This document shows, piece by piece, positions 49,973-59,552 of a stretch of DNA of 64,000 nt. The notes under the pieces are model-generated. The model saw only the letters and a program-made list of their open reading frames with translations, ran no database searches and had not been told where the DNA came from. Position numbers and translations under genes: made by a program. Origin of the DNA: an uncultured bacterium (lineage in GTDB: Bacteria; Bacillota_I; Bacilli_A; RF39; UBA660). The stretch's first letter is position 1. Every line of letters begins with the position of its first letter. The stretch covers positions 30,905 through 94,904 of the forward strand of contig CAUERX010000001.1 of the NCBI GenBank assembly GCA_959020415.1. Direction: 5' to 3'.

Positions 49973-51712
49973 TTATTTCTTGCGTTTTTCTTCTTCCTCT
50001 TGCATTAGTTTTTTGAAGTCAATTTTACCAATCAAAGTTTTAGGTAAAGATTTTCTAAATTCAAATTCATATGGAACTGAATGTTTAGATAAATGTTTTT
50101 CACAGAAGTTTTTAATACTTTTTTTAGTACTACCTAAACCACGATAATCATTTTTTAAAACAATGAATGCTTTAGGTACTTCTTGTTTATATGGGTGTGG
50201 GATACCAATAACTGTACAAGAGAGAACTGCAGGGTGTTGCTCAATAATGTTTTCGATGTAACTAGGATAAACATTAAAACCACTGGATATAATCATTCTT
50301 TTAAGTCTTTGTCTATAGAAGAATATTCCATCTTCATCCATATATCCTATATCACCAGTGTGTAGCCATAGGTATCCATCATCGTGAATTCTTAGGACAT
50401 CATTAGTTGCAACTTCATTGTCCAAATATCCTAGCATAACAGTTGGGCCGTTAACACAGATTTCTCCATCTTGATTTGGTCCTAAAGTTTTACCTGTGTT
50501 TGGATCGACAATTTTAAAGTAATTTCCGGAAAGAGGAATACCAATACTTCCCTCTTTATTAGCGTCATCTAAAGCAATTGCGGTTGCAGCTAGAGACTCG
50601 GTCACGCCATATCCCTGAGAAATTTTAATTTTGCAGCCGTGCTTACGAAAATATTCATTAATTTTTTTATTTAGGGGTGCTGATAAAAAATCTCCACCAG
50701 AAAATGCGTATTTAATTTGAGCTAAGTTTAGGTCTTTGACATTGTCGCATCCAACCAAAGCTTCATAAAGTGTAGGGACGCCAAAAATTAAATTAGGCTT
50801 GGTTTTGGCCAGGAGTTTATCAAATTCTTTAGCATTAAATTGCGGAACCAAAATAACCTTAACACCAAAGCAAAGTGGAGCATGGGTACAAATTTCTAAA
50901 CCAAATCCGTGAAACAATGGAAGAACAGTTAAAATAGAATCTCCAGGAAGAGCATTGACAAAAGAAATCTTTGCTTGATCAACTAGTGAGTTAAAATTTC
51001 CATTGCTTAAGACAATACCTTTTGGATCACCAGTAGTACCTCCACTATGAAGAAGTACAGCAGGTGTGTTTTTATCACCGTTGAATGTTTTAGTTGCTGC
51101 AGCTGTTTTTCCCGCATGATAAAAGGTTTGCCATGTTATATATTTATCATCATGGCGATTTGGTTTGGTAACTTTATATCCTTGAGTTACTTGGTAACCA
51201 ATTGCCATATGTATTGGCATAGAGTCTTTTGCAGAAACAATAATAGTTTTTTCAATCTTAGTTTTGTCTATGATATTATTTATCTTTTCATAACAAATAT
51301 CAATGGCTACTAACATTTTTGTATGATTGTTTATTAAATAATTTTTAATTTCTTCTTCTGCTGAAAGCGGGTGGATCATATTTGCAATAGCGCCAATTTT
51401 ATTTAGGGCATAAAAAGCAATAACAGCTTCTGGCGTGTTGGGCATGCAAATTGTAACGATGTCTTTGGGGTTGATTCCATATTTAGCGAAAGCTCTACTG
51501 CAGATGTCTATTTGATTTAAAAATGTTTCATAGTTAGTTTTTTTACCAAAATATTCAATTGCAGGAAGATTATAATATTTATGTGCGGTATCTTCTAAGT
51601 ATTCGTAAATAGTTTTATCATTTACTTCAATATTTTCTTCGCCTTTTTTGTAATATTTGTGCCAAGGAGCATAAGGCTTTTTTAACCTTTTAATTTTGTT
51701 TATAACGTCCAT
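49973..51712 (-). CDS. Long-chain acyl-CoA synthetase (AMP-forming)
   Basis: A 579-aa adenylate-forming enzyme. The P-loop-like AMP motif LLHSGGTTGDPKGIVLSNGN is near 218, the A5 motif ISQGYGVTES near 365, A7 LHTGDIGYMDEDG near 460, and the final catalytic Lys in LPKTLIGKIDFKKLM. It would activate fatty acids, probably scavenged ones, as acyl-CoA or acyl-AMP. It lies between two PlsC-like genes, which suggests direct supply of acyl groups for phospholipid synthesis. Its ATG overlaps the stop of the upstream acyltransferase. Confidence 0.9.
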   Translation of the reverse strand: MDVINKIKRLKKPYAPWHKYYKKGEENIEVNDKTIYEYLEDTAHKYYNLPAIEYFGKKTNYETFLNQIDICSRAFAKYGINPKDIVTICMPNTPEAVIAFYALNKIGAIANMIHPLSAEEEIKNYLINNHTKMLVAIDICYEKINNIIDKTKIEKTIIVSAKDSMPIHMAIGYQVTQGYKVTKPNRHDDKYITWQTFYHAGKTAAATKTFNGDKNTPAVLLHSGGTTGDPKGIVLSNGNFNSLVDQAKISFVNALPGDSILTVLPLFHGFGLEICTHAPLCFGVKVILVPQFNAKEFDKLLAKTKPNLIFGVPTLYEALVGCDNVKDLNLAQIKYAFSGGDFLSAPLNKKINEYFRKHGCKIKISQGYGVTESLAATAIALDDANKEGSIGIPLSGNYFKIVDPNTGKTLGPNQDGEICVNGPTVMLGYLDNEVATNDVLRIHDDGYLWLHTGDIGYMDEDGIFFYRQRLKRMIISSGFNVYPSYIENIIEQHPAVLSCTVIGIPHPYKQEVPKAFIVLKNDYRGLGSTKKSIKNFCEKHLSKHSVPYEFEFRKSLPKTLIGKIDFKKLMQEEEEKRKK

Positions 51713-52299
51713 TAATATTGCCTTCTTTCTATAATCATTGTATTAATTTTATTCTGCAAGTTTTGGTTTTCTTTGTCTATATTATTAGTTTTTATATCAT
51801 AAGGTTTATCAAAAATAATAGTTATACCTTTACCAAATATATGATATTTACCAATGATTGAAAATGGTATTATTTTAGATTTTGTATTAAAGGCCATGCG
51901 GATTGCTCCTGATTTAAATGGAATTGTAACTTGATTTTTGGTGCGGTTGATAGTTCCTTCAGGGAAAATGCCGATCATTTTATCTTCATTTAAGGCATTA
52001 ATAGCTTTAGGAAGCGCTGATTTATCTTTCCCTTTACGGTCTACAGGAATAATGCCTAGATGATTGAAAATGAACCCTAATGGACCTTTAACCAGTTCAT
52101 TTTTTGCTAAAAAATGAATAGTCCTTTTTGTACAAGCCATTAATAAAATACAATCTAATATATTTGTATGATTTCCAGCTAAAACAATTCGACCTTTTAA
52201 AGGAATATTTTCTTTGTTAATAATGTGTGGATGGAATAGTAATTTAAAAAGAATAGTTAATATTGGTCTTACTATTTGGTACAGTCTTGGTTCTTTCAT
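51712..52299 (-). CDS. 1-acyl-glycerol-3-phosphate acyltransferase (PlsC-like) 2
   Basis: A 195-aa PlsC-family acyltransferase, first gene of the leftward lipid operon. It has GNHTNILDCILL (NHx4D) near 43, IFNHLGIIPVDRKGKDKS near 76, and FPEGTINRTKNQVTIPFKSGA near 112. It differs clearly from the downstream copy, so the two may use different acyl donors or positions. It is divergent from gpsB. Confidence 0.92.
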   Translation of the reverse strand: MKEPRLYQIVRPILTILFKLLFHPHIINKENIPLKGRIVLAGNHTNILDCILLMACTKRTIHFLAKNELVKGPLGFIFNHLGIIPVDRKGKDKSALPKAINALNEDKMIGIFPEGTINRTKNQVTIPFKSGAIRMAFNTKSKIIPFSIIGKYHIFGKGITIIFDKPYDIKTNNIDKENQNLQNKINTMIIERRQY

Positions 52300-52441
52300 T
52301 TATTTTCACCTTGAGATAATTATACAGCAAAAAATACTTTATATCAATTATTAAATATGCTTTAAAGTTATATCTCGTATTTAAATATTTTATGTTTTAA
52401 AAAAATATAATATAATTAAAGATAATGCACAAAGCTTAATA

Positions 52442-52470
52442 TTGACAAACTGCTATTTTTTTGAGAGAAT
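52442..52470 (+). promoter_or_regulatory. Candidate promoter of gpsB-rnpB
   Basis: TTGACA with a 17-base spacer and the weak -10 GAGAAT, 27 bases before the ATG. TATATA lies a few bases further on. Confidence 0.45.
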
Positions 52471-52496
52471 TATATATAAAGAAAGAGGGGATACTC

Positions 52497-52820
52497 ATGT
52501 ATCAAGAAAGAATTATGTTATCACCAAAAGATATCTTGGAAAAAGAGTTTAAAATCGATACAAGAGGGTATCGACCACAGGAAGTCGATAAGTTTTTAGA
52601 TGCGGTTATTAGTGACTATGAAGAGATGTTTTCGATGATGAGAGAGTACGAAAGAGATAAAAAAGATTTAATCGATGAAAATATGCGATTAAAACAAGAA
52701 ATTAGAAGTTTACGTACGAAATTAGAAGTAGTTAGAGATTCAGGACCGAACGAAGTGAATAATGCTGATTTGCTTCGCAGATTATCTAATTTAGAAAAAA
52801 TTATATACGGTGAAAAATAA
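52497..52820 (+). CDS. gpsB: Cell division/cell wall coordination protein GpsB
   Basis: A 107-aa DivIVA-like protein. The membrane-binding N-terminal domain LSPKDILEKEFKIDTRGYRPQEVDKFLDAVISDYE is followed by a coiled coil (about 40-85) and a short helical C-terminal trimerisation domain. GpsB shuttles class A PBPs such as PBP1 between septum and side wall. ponA is nearby on the other strand. The ATG at 52497 follows AGAGGGG. The upstream start at 52461 is rejected. As in Bacillus, rnpB follows. Here its first helix overlaps the gpsB stop. Confidence 0.94.
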   Translation: MYQERIMLSPKDILEKEFKIDTRGYRPQEVDKFLDAVISDYEEMFSMMREYERDKKDLIDENMRLKQEIRSLRTKLEVVRDSGPNEVNNADLLRRLSNLEKIIYGEK

Positions 52821-53173
52821 TATTTTGACAAACGCTGCATTCTTTGTAATGTAGAGGAAAGTCCATACTTGCACAGTCTGCGATGACTGTAGTGATTGTG
52901 CCTAGGGAAAAAATAACCTAGGGTAGCCTTTGGCTAACGACGTTTGATGGTCTAAAACTTTTAGTCATGGCCTAGAACATAAAGTGCCGCAGTGACGAAT
53001 CTTTTAGAAATGAAAGAGTGAAACGTGGTAAACTCCGCAAGCAAGAAACCCAAATTATGGTAGGGGAACCTAATAGGAGAGAATCTGAATTTCCTATGGG
53101 ACTGAATTTATTTCAGTAGATAAATGTTTGTCGCCTAGCAATAGGAACAGAATATGGCTTATAAAATATTATT
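52816..53173 (+). ncRNA. rnpB: RNase P RNA (type B)
   Basis: The conserved core is clear: GAGGAAAGTCC near 52856, a CCTAGG-rich P5.1/P7 region, AGTGCCGCAGTGACGAA near 52983, and GCAAGAAACCCAAATT with GGTAGGGGAACC near 53041-53073. The closing ACAGAA...GGCTTA lies near 53148. Helix P1 pairs 52816-52826 with 53163-53173 (AATAATATTTT with AAAATATTATT), so its 5' strand covers the last bases of gpsB. The 3' end runs into a T tract that serves as terminator. The RNA catalyses tRNA 5' maturation. Confidence 0.95.
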
Positions 53174-53202
53174 TTTTTTGTTTGTTAAGGGAAGGGAAGA
53201 AT

Positions 53203-53670
53203 ATGAAAGAGATCGGAGAACAGTTAAAAGCAGCTCGTGAAGATATTGGCGTTTCGATTGAAGAGGTGGCTGAAGATTTAAAAATTAGACCATCACAAAT
53301 CGAAAATATCGAGGCTGGTAATTCTGAAGCTTTTGAAGATGTATTTTATTTAAAATATTTCATCAGAGACTATGCGAAATATTTAGGACTTAATAAAGAG
53401 GATTTAGTTGATGAATTTAATGAATATTTATTTGATTATACTTCTAAACTTTCTTTAGACGATATTAAGATTGCTAAAAAAGAGAAGAAGCCGGCAAAAA
53501 CTATTAAATCGCCGTATACTCTTGAGCGTAAAGCAAGAGTGACTTTTGTACCATTTTTAGTCTATGCAATTATTGTAATTTTAGTGGTTTCGATTATTTA
53601 TTTTGTTGTTACTTTAAATAGTAATGATGATGAGTTTGTCGAAGGTACGGTAATTACAGAAAACGAGTAG
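53203..53670 (+). CDS. RodZ-like membrane protein with N-terminal HTH (YmfM type)
   Basis: A 155-aa protein. The HTH_25 domain (residues 1-70, IGEQLKAAREDIGVSIEEVAEDLKIRPSQIENIEAG) is followed by a basic linker, one membrane helix near residues 118-141 (FVPFLVYAIIVILVVSIIYFVV) and a short outer tail. RodZ links MreB to the wall synthesis machinery. This form lacks the large C-terminal domain. The frame extends back to 53128 inside rnpB, but AAGGGAAGGGAAG precedes the ATG at 53203. As in Bacillus (ymfM-pgsA), pgsA follows directly. Confidence 0.87.
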   Translation: MKEIGEQLKAAREDIGVSIEEVAEDLKIRPSQIENIEAGNSEAFEDVFYLKYFIRDYAKYLGLNKEDLVDEFNEYLFDYTSKLSLDDIKIAKKEKKPAKTIKSPYTLERKARVTFVPFLVYAIIVILVVSIIYFVVTLNSNDDEFVEGTVITENE

Positions 53671-53679
53671 GAGGATTTT

Positions 53680-54291
53680 ATGAACACACCTAATAAACTC
53701 ACAATGTTTAGAATATTTTTGACAGTATTTATTGTAGCTATTTTATTATTTCCGTTTTCAGCAATGGGGATAAATGTTACACAATTATTTGTCAACGAAA
53801 CAATTGTTATCGATGTAAGGTATTTGATTGCAGGGGTATTATTTATTATTGCGTCACTTACAGACTTTATCGATGGGTATATTGCAAGAAAGTATAATTT
53901 AATTACTGACTTTGGTAAAATGATGGATGCTATTGCTGATAAAATTTTAGTAAATGCAGTTTTAATTATTTTATGTGCTCAAGGATTTATTCATCCAATT
54001 ATTCCAGTTGTTATTATTTTAAGAGATACTTTTGTAGATTCAATTAAAATGGTTGCTGGAAGTAAAGGAAATGTAGTAGCTGCAAGTAAGCTTGGAAAAC
54101 TTAAAACCGCTTGTATGATGGTTGGTTTAGCGCTTACTTTGTTCTACAATATGCCATTTGAATTATGGAATTTAAGAATTGCTGATTTCTTGCTTATATT
54201 AGCAGCTATTCTTTCGGTTATTTCAGGAATTCAATATTATGCACTTAATAAGCAATTTTTTATGGATGGACTTAAAACAAAGGATGAGTAA
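53680..54291 (+). CDS. pgsA: CDP-diacylglycerol-glycerol-3-phosphate 3-phosphatidyltransferase
   Basis: A 203-aa integral membrane enzyme that makes phosphatidylglycerol phosphate from CDP-DAG. The CDP-alcohol phosphotransferase motif DGxxARx8GxxxDxxxD is complete (DGYIARKYNLITDFGKMMD then AIAD) near residues 67-90. About five to six hydrophobic helices are visible. GGAGG precedes the ATG, nine bases after the RodZ-like gene. The CDP-DAG substrate could come from the Tam41-like enzyme at 34748. Confidence 0.95.
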   Translation: MNTPNKLTMFRIFLTVFIVAILLFPFSAMGINVTQLFVNETIVIDVRYLIAGVLFIIASLTDFIDGYIARKYNLITDFGKMMDAIADKILVNAVLIILCAQGFIHPIIPVVIILRDTFVDSIKMVAGSKGNVVAASKLGKLKTACMMVGLALTLFYNMPFELWNLRIADFLLILAAILSVISGIQYYALNKQFFMDGLKTKDE

Positions 54292-54318
54292 ACAGAAATT
54301 AATTTTTCTGTTTTTTTG
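54291..54318 (+). terminator. Terminator of pgsA
   Basis: AACAGAAA, loop, TTTTCTGTT, then a T run. Confidence 0.85.
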
Positions 54319-54378
54319 TGAAATAATTGTTTTCAATTAAATGTGGTTTACTTGTAATATTTATCAGCGTAAATATTT

Positions 54379-54390
54379 GAACAAATGTTC
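54379..54390. promoter_or_regulatory. LexA (SOS) box of recA
   Basis: GAACAAATGTTC, flanked by T and G, fits the Gram-positive SOS box CGAAC-N4-GTTCG. It ends nine bases before the -35 hexamer, so LexA control of recA is expected. Confidence 0.85.
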
Positions 54391-54399
54391 GCAGAAGTG

Positions 54400-54428
54400 T
54401 TGACAACCTTCTTTTAATATTATAAAAT
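54400..54428 (+). promoter_or_regulatory. Promoter of recA
   Basis: TTGACA, a 17-base spacer, TAAAAT, with a 32-base leader and AAGGAGG before the ATG. Confidence 0.85.
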
Positions 54429-54460
54429 GTGATTGTAGGAGTTTAAGGAGGATATAAGAA

Positions 54461-55486
54461 ATGGCAAAAACTATTAATGATAATGACCAAAATCTAAAAC
54501 AGGTATTATCGGATATAGAAAAACAATTTGGTAAAGGTTCAATTATGCGTTTAGGTGATAACGAAAAAAGAGAAATAGATGTTATTCCTTCTGGAAGTAT
54601 TGCGTTAGACGTTGCATTAGGAATTGGGGGCTATCCTAAAGGGAGAATTATAGAAATATATGGTCCAGAGTCTAGTGGTAAAACTACATTTGCCTTACAT
54701 GCAATTGCAGAGGCTCAAAAACTTGGTGGGAAAGTAGCGTTTATCGACGCTGAAAACTCATTAGATCCACAATATGCTCAAAGACTAGGTGTTGATATTA
54801 ATGATTTATTATTGTCACAACCTGATAATGGAGAGCAGGCATTGGAAATTGCTGAAGCTTTAGTTAGAAGTGGGGCAATTAGTGTTATCGTTATCGATTC
54901 AGTAGCAGCGTTAGTTCCACAAGCTGAAATCGAAGGCGAGATGGGAGATGCGCATGTAGGTCTTCAAGCTCGTCTTATGAGCCAAGCACTTCGTAAATTG
55001 GCAGGTATTATTAATAAAACTGGGACAATAGCTATTTTTATTAATCAATTGCGCGAAAAAGTTGGTGTGATGTTTGGTAATCCAGAGGTAACACCTGGAG
55101 GAAGAGCATTAAAATTTTATTCATCTATTAGATTAGAAATTAGAAGAAGTGAGCAAATTAAACTTGGCACAGATATTATTGGTAATAAAACTAATATTAA
55201 AGTTGTTAAAAATAAAATGGCTCCGCCTTTTAAAACATGTTCAGTAGATATTATGTATGGAACAGGTATCTCTATGGAAGGAGAGCTTGTTGATTTAGGA
55301 GCTGAAGCTAGTATTTTGGAAAAATCAGGAGCTTGGTATGCTTATAATGGTGAAAAAATTGGTCAAGGTAAGGAAAACGTTAAAGAATATTTGAAAGCTA
55401 ATCCTAAAATTAGAGATGAAATTTCTAAAAAAGTTCGTGAGTATTATAGTATTAGTACTTCAAAAGAAATTAAGAATGAAAAATAG
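54461..55486 (+). CDS. recA: Recombinase RecA
   Basis: A 341-aa RecA. Walker [10 protein letters not shown] is near 67, Walker [11 protein letters not shown] near 143, then the signature [34 protein letters not shown] (L1/L2 region). It promotes homologous recombination and LexA autocleavage. The LexA box upstream supports an SOS circuit, although lexA is not in this window. Length and order (pgsA, recA, rny) match Bacillus, with cinA absent. An intrinsic terminator follows. Confidence 0.98.
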   Translation: MAKTINDNDQNLKQVLSDIEKQFGKGSIMRLGDNEKREIDVIPSGSIALDVALGIGGYPKGRIIEIYGPESSGKTTFALHAIAEAQKLGGKVAFIDAENSLDPQYAQRLGVDINDLLLSQPDNGEQALEIAEALVRSGAISVIVIDSVAALVPQAEIEGEMGDAHVGLQARLMSQALRKLAGIINKTGTIAIFINQLREKVGVMFGNPEVTPGGRALKFYSSIRLEIRRSEQIKLGTDIIGNKTNIKVVKNKMAPPFKTCSVDIMYGTGISMEGELVDLGAEASILEKSGAWYAYNGEKIGQGKENVKEYLKANPKIRDEISKKVREYYSISTSKEIKNEK

Positions 55487-55506
55487 CTAAATTATTTAGC
55501 TTTTTT
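55485..55506 (+). terminator. Terminator of recA
   Basis: AGCTAAA, loop TTA, TTTAGCT, then a T run. It overlaps the stop codon. Confidence 0.85.
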
Positions 55507-55623
55507 CTTTTGTTTTTCTTTGTTTGACATTTTCCTCCAAGTTTTAGTGCTTGACTTATTAAAAAATACTTTATACAATATAATTATGTGAAAGTATTTT
55601 CACGTAGATATGGAGGTAATAAT

Positions 55624-57177
55624 ATGCCAATTACTATTTTCTCCATTTTGCTAGTTGTGATTGGGCTTTTTGTGGGTATTATTTTAATGATAATACTAAA
55701 TTATGTAAAAGGTTTTACTGCTTCAAAAAAAGCTTTAAAAGCTATTGAGGACGCTAAAAAAGAAGCGGATAAGTTAAAAAGAGATAGCATTTTAGAAGTT
55801 AAAGAAGAATCTCATAGATTAAAGATTGAATTAGATAAAGAAATTAAAGAGAAAAAGCAAGAGATTAAGGATTCTGAATCTAGACTTTTAGCTCGTGAAG
55901 AGAGTATGGATCGTAGAGATCAGACGCTTCAAAATCGTGAGAAGATGATTGAGGATAAAGAAAACAGTTTATTAGAAAAACAAAAAGATATTCAAAATAA
56001 GCAAGTGGAGTTAGAAGAAGCAAAAATCGAACAAATAAAACAACTAGAAAAAATATCAGGATATTCTAAAAAAGAAGCTCGTGATGTAATTATGAAAAGA
56101 GTAGAGGAAATGATGGATCTTGAAATAGCATCTTATATTAAAGATCGCGAAGGGGAAGCGAAATTGGATGCTGATAAGAAATCAAGAGCAATGATTGTTT
56201 CAGCTATGCAAAAATATGCTGCTGACGTGGCAAGTGAGCAGACAGTAACGGTAGTTGATTTACCTAATGACGAGATGAAAGGTCGAATCATTGGTAGAGA
56301 GGGTAGAAATATTAGAACAATTGAAGCAGTTACAGGTGTTGATTTAATTATTGATGATACACCAGAGGCAATTGTTTTATCTAGCTTTGATCCATATAGA
56401 AGGGAAATCGCTAGAATTACATTAGAGACTTTAATTAAGGATGGGCGTATTCACCCAGGAAGAATTGAAGAAGTTTACGACAAAACTGCCAAGGATATGA
56501 AGGCTAAATTATTAGAATATGGTAATAATGCTTTATTTGAACTTGGAATTACAAAAATGGATCCTGGATTGATTGAAACTTTAGGAAAATTACAATTTAG
56601 AACAAGCTATGGACAAAATGCATTACAACATTCAATTGAGGTTGCTAATTTAGCAGGGCTTTTAGCTAGTGAACTTGGCGAAAATGTTAATTTAGCAAAA
56701 CGTGCTGGATTATTACATGATATTGGAAAAGCTATCGACCATGAGGTTGAGGGTAGTCATGTAGAAATTGGAGTTAAAGTTGCTTCAAAATATAGTGAAA
56801 ATGATGTTGTTATAAATGCTATTGCTTCACATCACGGTGACACGGAAGCAACAAGTGTTATTTCAGTTTTAGTAGCTATTGCTGATGCACTTTCAGCATC
56901 TCGCCCAGGAGCTCGTAATGACTCTGTGGAAAATTATATTCAAAGACTTACTGAGTTAGAAAACATTGGTAATGGAGTTACTGGGGTAGAAAAGGCTTAT
57001 GCTGTTCAGGCCGGTAGGGAACTTCGTGTTATTGTTAAACCGGAGGAAATTAACGATTTGGAGAGCTTTAAAGTAGCTAGAGAAGTTAAAGAAAAAATTG
57101 AAGAAAATCTTCAATATCCAGGAACAATAAAAGTCGTTGTTATTAGAGAAACTAGAGCAACTGAAGAAGCTAAATAA
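55624..57177 (+). CDS. rny: Ribonuclease Y
   Basis: A 517-aa membrane-anchored endoribonuclease that starts mRNA decay. There is an N-terminal membrane helix (about 3-25), then a long coiled coil to about 200. The KH domain contains [30 protein letters not shown] near 216, and the HD domain contains [12 protein letters not shown] near 365 and SHHGDTEA near 403. The C-terminal GYP-like region ends [17 protein letters not shown]. The ATG at 55624 follows GGAGGT. The upstream frame to 55588 is rejected. Confidence 0.97.
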   Translation: MPITIFSILLVVIGLFVGIILMIILNYVKGFTASKKALKAIEDAKKEADKLKRDSILEVKEESHRLKIELDKEIKEKKQEIKDSESRLLAREESMDRRDQTLQNREKMIEDKENSLLEKQKDIQNKQVELEEAKIEQIKQLEKISGYSKKEARDVIMKRVEEMMDLEIASYIKDREGEAKLDADKKSRAMIVSAMQKYAADVASEQTVTVVDLPNDEMKGRIIGREGRNIRTIEAVTGVDLIIDDTPEAIVLSSFDPYRREIARITLETLIKDGRIHPGRIEEVYDKTAKDMKAKLLEYGNNALFELGITKMDPGLIETLGKLQFRTSYGQNALQHSIEVANLAGLLASELGENVNLAKRAGLLHDIGKAIDHEVEGSHVEIGVKVASKYSENDVVINAIASHHGDTEATSVISVLVAIADALSASRPGARNDSVENYIQRLTELENIGNGVTGVEKAYAVQAGRELRVIVKPEEINDLESFKVAREVKEKIEENLQYPGTIKVVVIRETRATEEAK

Positions 57178-57373
57178 GCTTCTTCTTTTAGAAGGTTGAT
57201 TAAATAACAAGAATATTGTAGTGTATTTATTATTAAAATTGATAAAATAAATAATAATTTATATTAAGTGGTACATAAAGAAAATTTAGGTTAATAAGTT
57301 ATTTTAAAATAAGTGACAACATTTAAAGTCGATATATAATATATATAAATTTAATTGAATTTAGGAGGATATT

Positions 57374-57589
57374 ATGAAAAATAAAATTTGGATAACTTTT
57401 CAAATTATTCAATGCTTAATTTTCTTAGGTGTTAGTATTTTTCTTTTTACAAGAACAGTAGATGGACATGGAGCTATACAAACTTTTGAGGCAAAGTTTA
57501 TTAGTTTTGTAGTATGGGGAGTTTTTTTTCTTTTTGTTCTTGCAATAGAGTGGTTAATTTACTTTATCGTTCAACGTACTAGGCATTAA
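57374..57589 (+). CDS. Small membrane protein
   Basis: A 71-aa protein with two hydrophobic helices (about 6-25 and 42-66), a short polar loop and a basic end (QRTRH). AGGAGG is a clear ribosome site. I do not recognise the family. It is monocistronic, between rny and a gene-poor 360-base stretch. Confidence 0.65.
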   Translation: MKNKIWITFQIIQCLIFLGVSIFLFTRTVDGHGAIQTFEAKFISFVVWGVFFLFVLAIEWLIYFIVQRTRH

Positions 57590-57949
57590 CTTTGAAAATA
57601 TTAAGACGTTAAAATTTATAGAGTGCTAATTTATAAAAGCATTTACATTAAACTCTGTTATATTTTTCAATGTTAAGTGAGATATATTATCAAAGAGATT
57701 TTTTAATGGTTTTATTTTGTAATTAATAAAAAATGACAAAAAGTTTTATAATTAATATCGTATAAAAAACACTTATTTAAATGGAAAGTGTTTTTTGTTG
57801 TAATAAATTATATTAATAGCGATTGATATTTGCTTTACATTTTTGCAAATTTTGGCAGTCTTTGGAGTATGTTACCATCGATTTATTTCTTAATTATATT
57901 ACTTTTGATTTTTTAAAATAATGATTTGACTACGTGTAAAGTAATTGTC
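57590..57949. other. Gene-poor stretch with one terminator
   Basis: AT-rich. The only structure seen is AAAACACTT with AAGTGTTTT and a T run (57766-57796), which would end the small membrane protein transcript. No gene or RNA is recognised elsewhere. Confidence 0.6.
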
Positions 57950-58336
57950 TTATACTTCGGGGTTTTCTATTTCTGTGCTGCCATTTTTTCCGCTTACAGC
58001 AACATATAAAACAATGATTGTTGCAATTAAGGTTATAACACTAGCATCGATTTGAAGATCGGCATTTTTCATGTTTCCTTGACTATAATTTTGTTTTATT
58101 TTTTTGTCTTTTATATTTATCAAAAGAAAGCCAAAAGCTATAAAAAAGGCAAGTATTCTATTTATGACAAGGACTGATTCTTCTGCGTCTTTGGTATATA
58201 GTGGTGGTTGTTTTTGGTGTTTTAGTAATTCATTATATGAAAGGCTTAGTGATACGATAAGAGTTAATAAGAAAAGTGCAGAAAGACCCATTTGCTTTTT
58301 TATTAATTCAGCTTCTTCTAAATCATAATTAGTCAT
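57950..58336 (-). CDS. Hypothetical membrane protein downstream of the deacetylase
   Basis: A 128-aa protein with three hydrophobic segments, at about residues 17-32, 57-77 and 100-117. The N-terminus is acidic (NYDLEEAELIKK). I do not recognise it. It starts one base after the deacetylase stop, with AAGGGAAAG inside that gene's last codons, so the two form a coupled leftward operon. Confidence 0.65.
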   Translation of the reverse strand: MTNYDLEEAELIKKQMGLSALFLLTLIVSLSLSYNELLKHQKQPPLYTKDAEESVLVINRILAFFIAFGFLLINIKDKKIKQNYSQGNMKNADLQIDASVITLIATIIVLYVAVSGKNGSTEIENPEV

Positions 58337-58337
58337 G

Positions 58338-59552
58338 TTAACTTTCCCTTAATTCTTTAAGCTCTAATAGTTCACTTACTGTGACAAATTCATATCCTTC
58401 TTCCTTTAAATTTTTAACAACGGCTTCTATGGCGTCAGCAGCATATTTATGATTGTCGTGCATTAGAACGATACTTCCATCTTTGACATTTGGGATAACA
58501 TTTTTAATGATTTTATCTGTGTTTTTTACTTTCCAATCCGATGAATCTACGTCCCATAAAACAAATGTTAGATCAGTATATTTTTTAAGCCTGTCACTAT
58601 AGCCTCCATAAGTTGGTCTAAATAATTTAGGGGTATATCCAGTTGCTTTCTTGACTTCTTCTTGAGTTTTGCTTAGTTCGTTTTTAAATTCTTGTTCTGA
58701 TAAGCGATTTAACCATTTATGGCTATATGAGTGATTTCCTATTTCGTTACCATTTTTTAACATTTTATTCAAAGTTTCATCGTAGAAGTCTACTTTGTTT
58801 CCAATAACGAAAAATGTAGCGCAAGCATCGTATTTTTTTAAAGTATCTAAAATGCTATCAGTATATTTACTTGGTCCATCATCAAATGTTAGAGCCACTA
58901 TTTTATCTTCATCACTGATATTTCTTTTTTTAAGGTTAAAGTAGGTATCGCTACCCTTAGATTTGTCAATATCTATTAAAAGTTTTAATGAGTTTAAAGG
59001 AATATCAAGATATATCATTTCTTTATTATTACTTTTAAGCTCGGTTGGATTGAAATAAATTGTTAAGTTTTCGTCATCGATGGTGAAATAATCATAACTG
59101 ACGTTAGTTAAGAAATCCATATCAGCTTCTTGATATTTTTCAAGGAGTTCTTTTTTGATATCATAGTCTAAAACATCCAAGTCTTGAACAAGGTCTTCCA
59201 TAGTTAAAAATTTTTCAGTGTTTTTGTCATAGGTAAATGTTTTTATTTTATTTATTTTTTTTCCGGCATTTATTTCAGTATTTAAACTTATATTTATTAC
59301 ACTGTCATTTAGTTCTTTATAGGTATAAGAGATATTTAGTTCTGGTTTTTTAATGTTCTGATAACTATTTTTGAAGTTATTATATGTTTTATTAACATAA
59401 GCACTGACGGCATCATCTAAAGCGCTTATATTTGTTACAGGATAATTGATAGAAACTAGGTTATCATCATTTTCAATGGTTGTTTTTATTTCTTTTTCGG
59501 TACAGCCAACTGTAATAAAACAAAGTAAGAATATTATTATTTTTTTTGCCAT
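58338..59552 (-). CDS. Lipoprotein polysaccharide (peptidoglycan) deacetylase, PdaC-like
   Basis: A 404-aa exported lipoprotein. The signal ends in the lipobox FITVGC (Cys17). Residues about 25-190 resemble the DUF4163/DUF3298 region found in PdaC-type proteins. The NodB deacetylase domain (about 205-400) has TFDDGPS, GNHSYSH, RPTYGGYSD, WDVDSSDW and VLMHDNH, covering the metal-binding Asp-His-His and catalytic residues. It should deacetylate cell-wall sugars and raise lysozyme resistance. It heads a two-gene operon. Confidence 0.9.
   Translation of the reverse strand: MAKKIIIFLLCFITVGCTEKEIKTTIENDDNLVSINYPVTNISALDDAVSAYVNKTYNNFKNSYQNIKKPELNISYTYKELNDSVINISLNTEINAGKKINKIKTFTYDKNTEKFLTMEDLVQDLDVLDYDIKKELLEKYQEADMDFLTNVSYDYFTIDDENLTIYFNPTELKSNNKEMIYLDIPLNSLKLLIDIDKSKGSDTYFNLKKRNISDEDKIVALTFDDGPSKYTDSILDTLKKYDACATFFVIGNKVDFYDETLNKMLKNGNEIGNHSYSHKWLNRLSEQEFKNELSKTQEEVKKATGYTPKLFRPTYGGYSDRLKKYTDLTFVLWDVDSSDWKVKNTDKIIKNVIPNVKDGSIVLMHDNHKYAADAIEAVVKNLKEEGYEFVTVSELLELKELRES

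Noticed and set aside
53128..53202. N-terminal extension of the RodZ-like protein
   Set aside because: It lies inside RNase P RNA. The ATG at 53203 has its own ribosome site.
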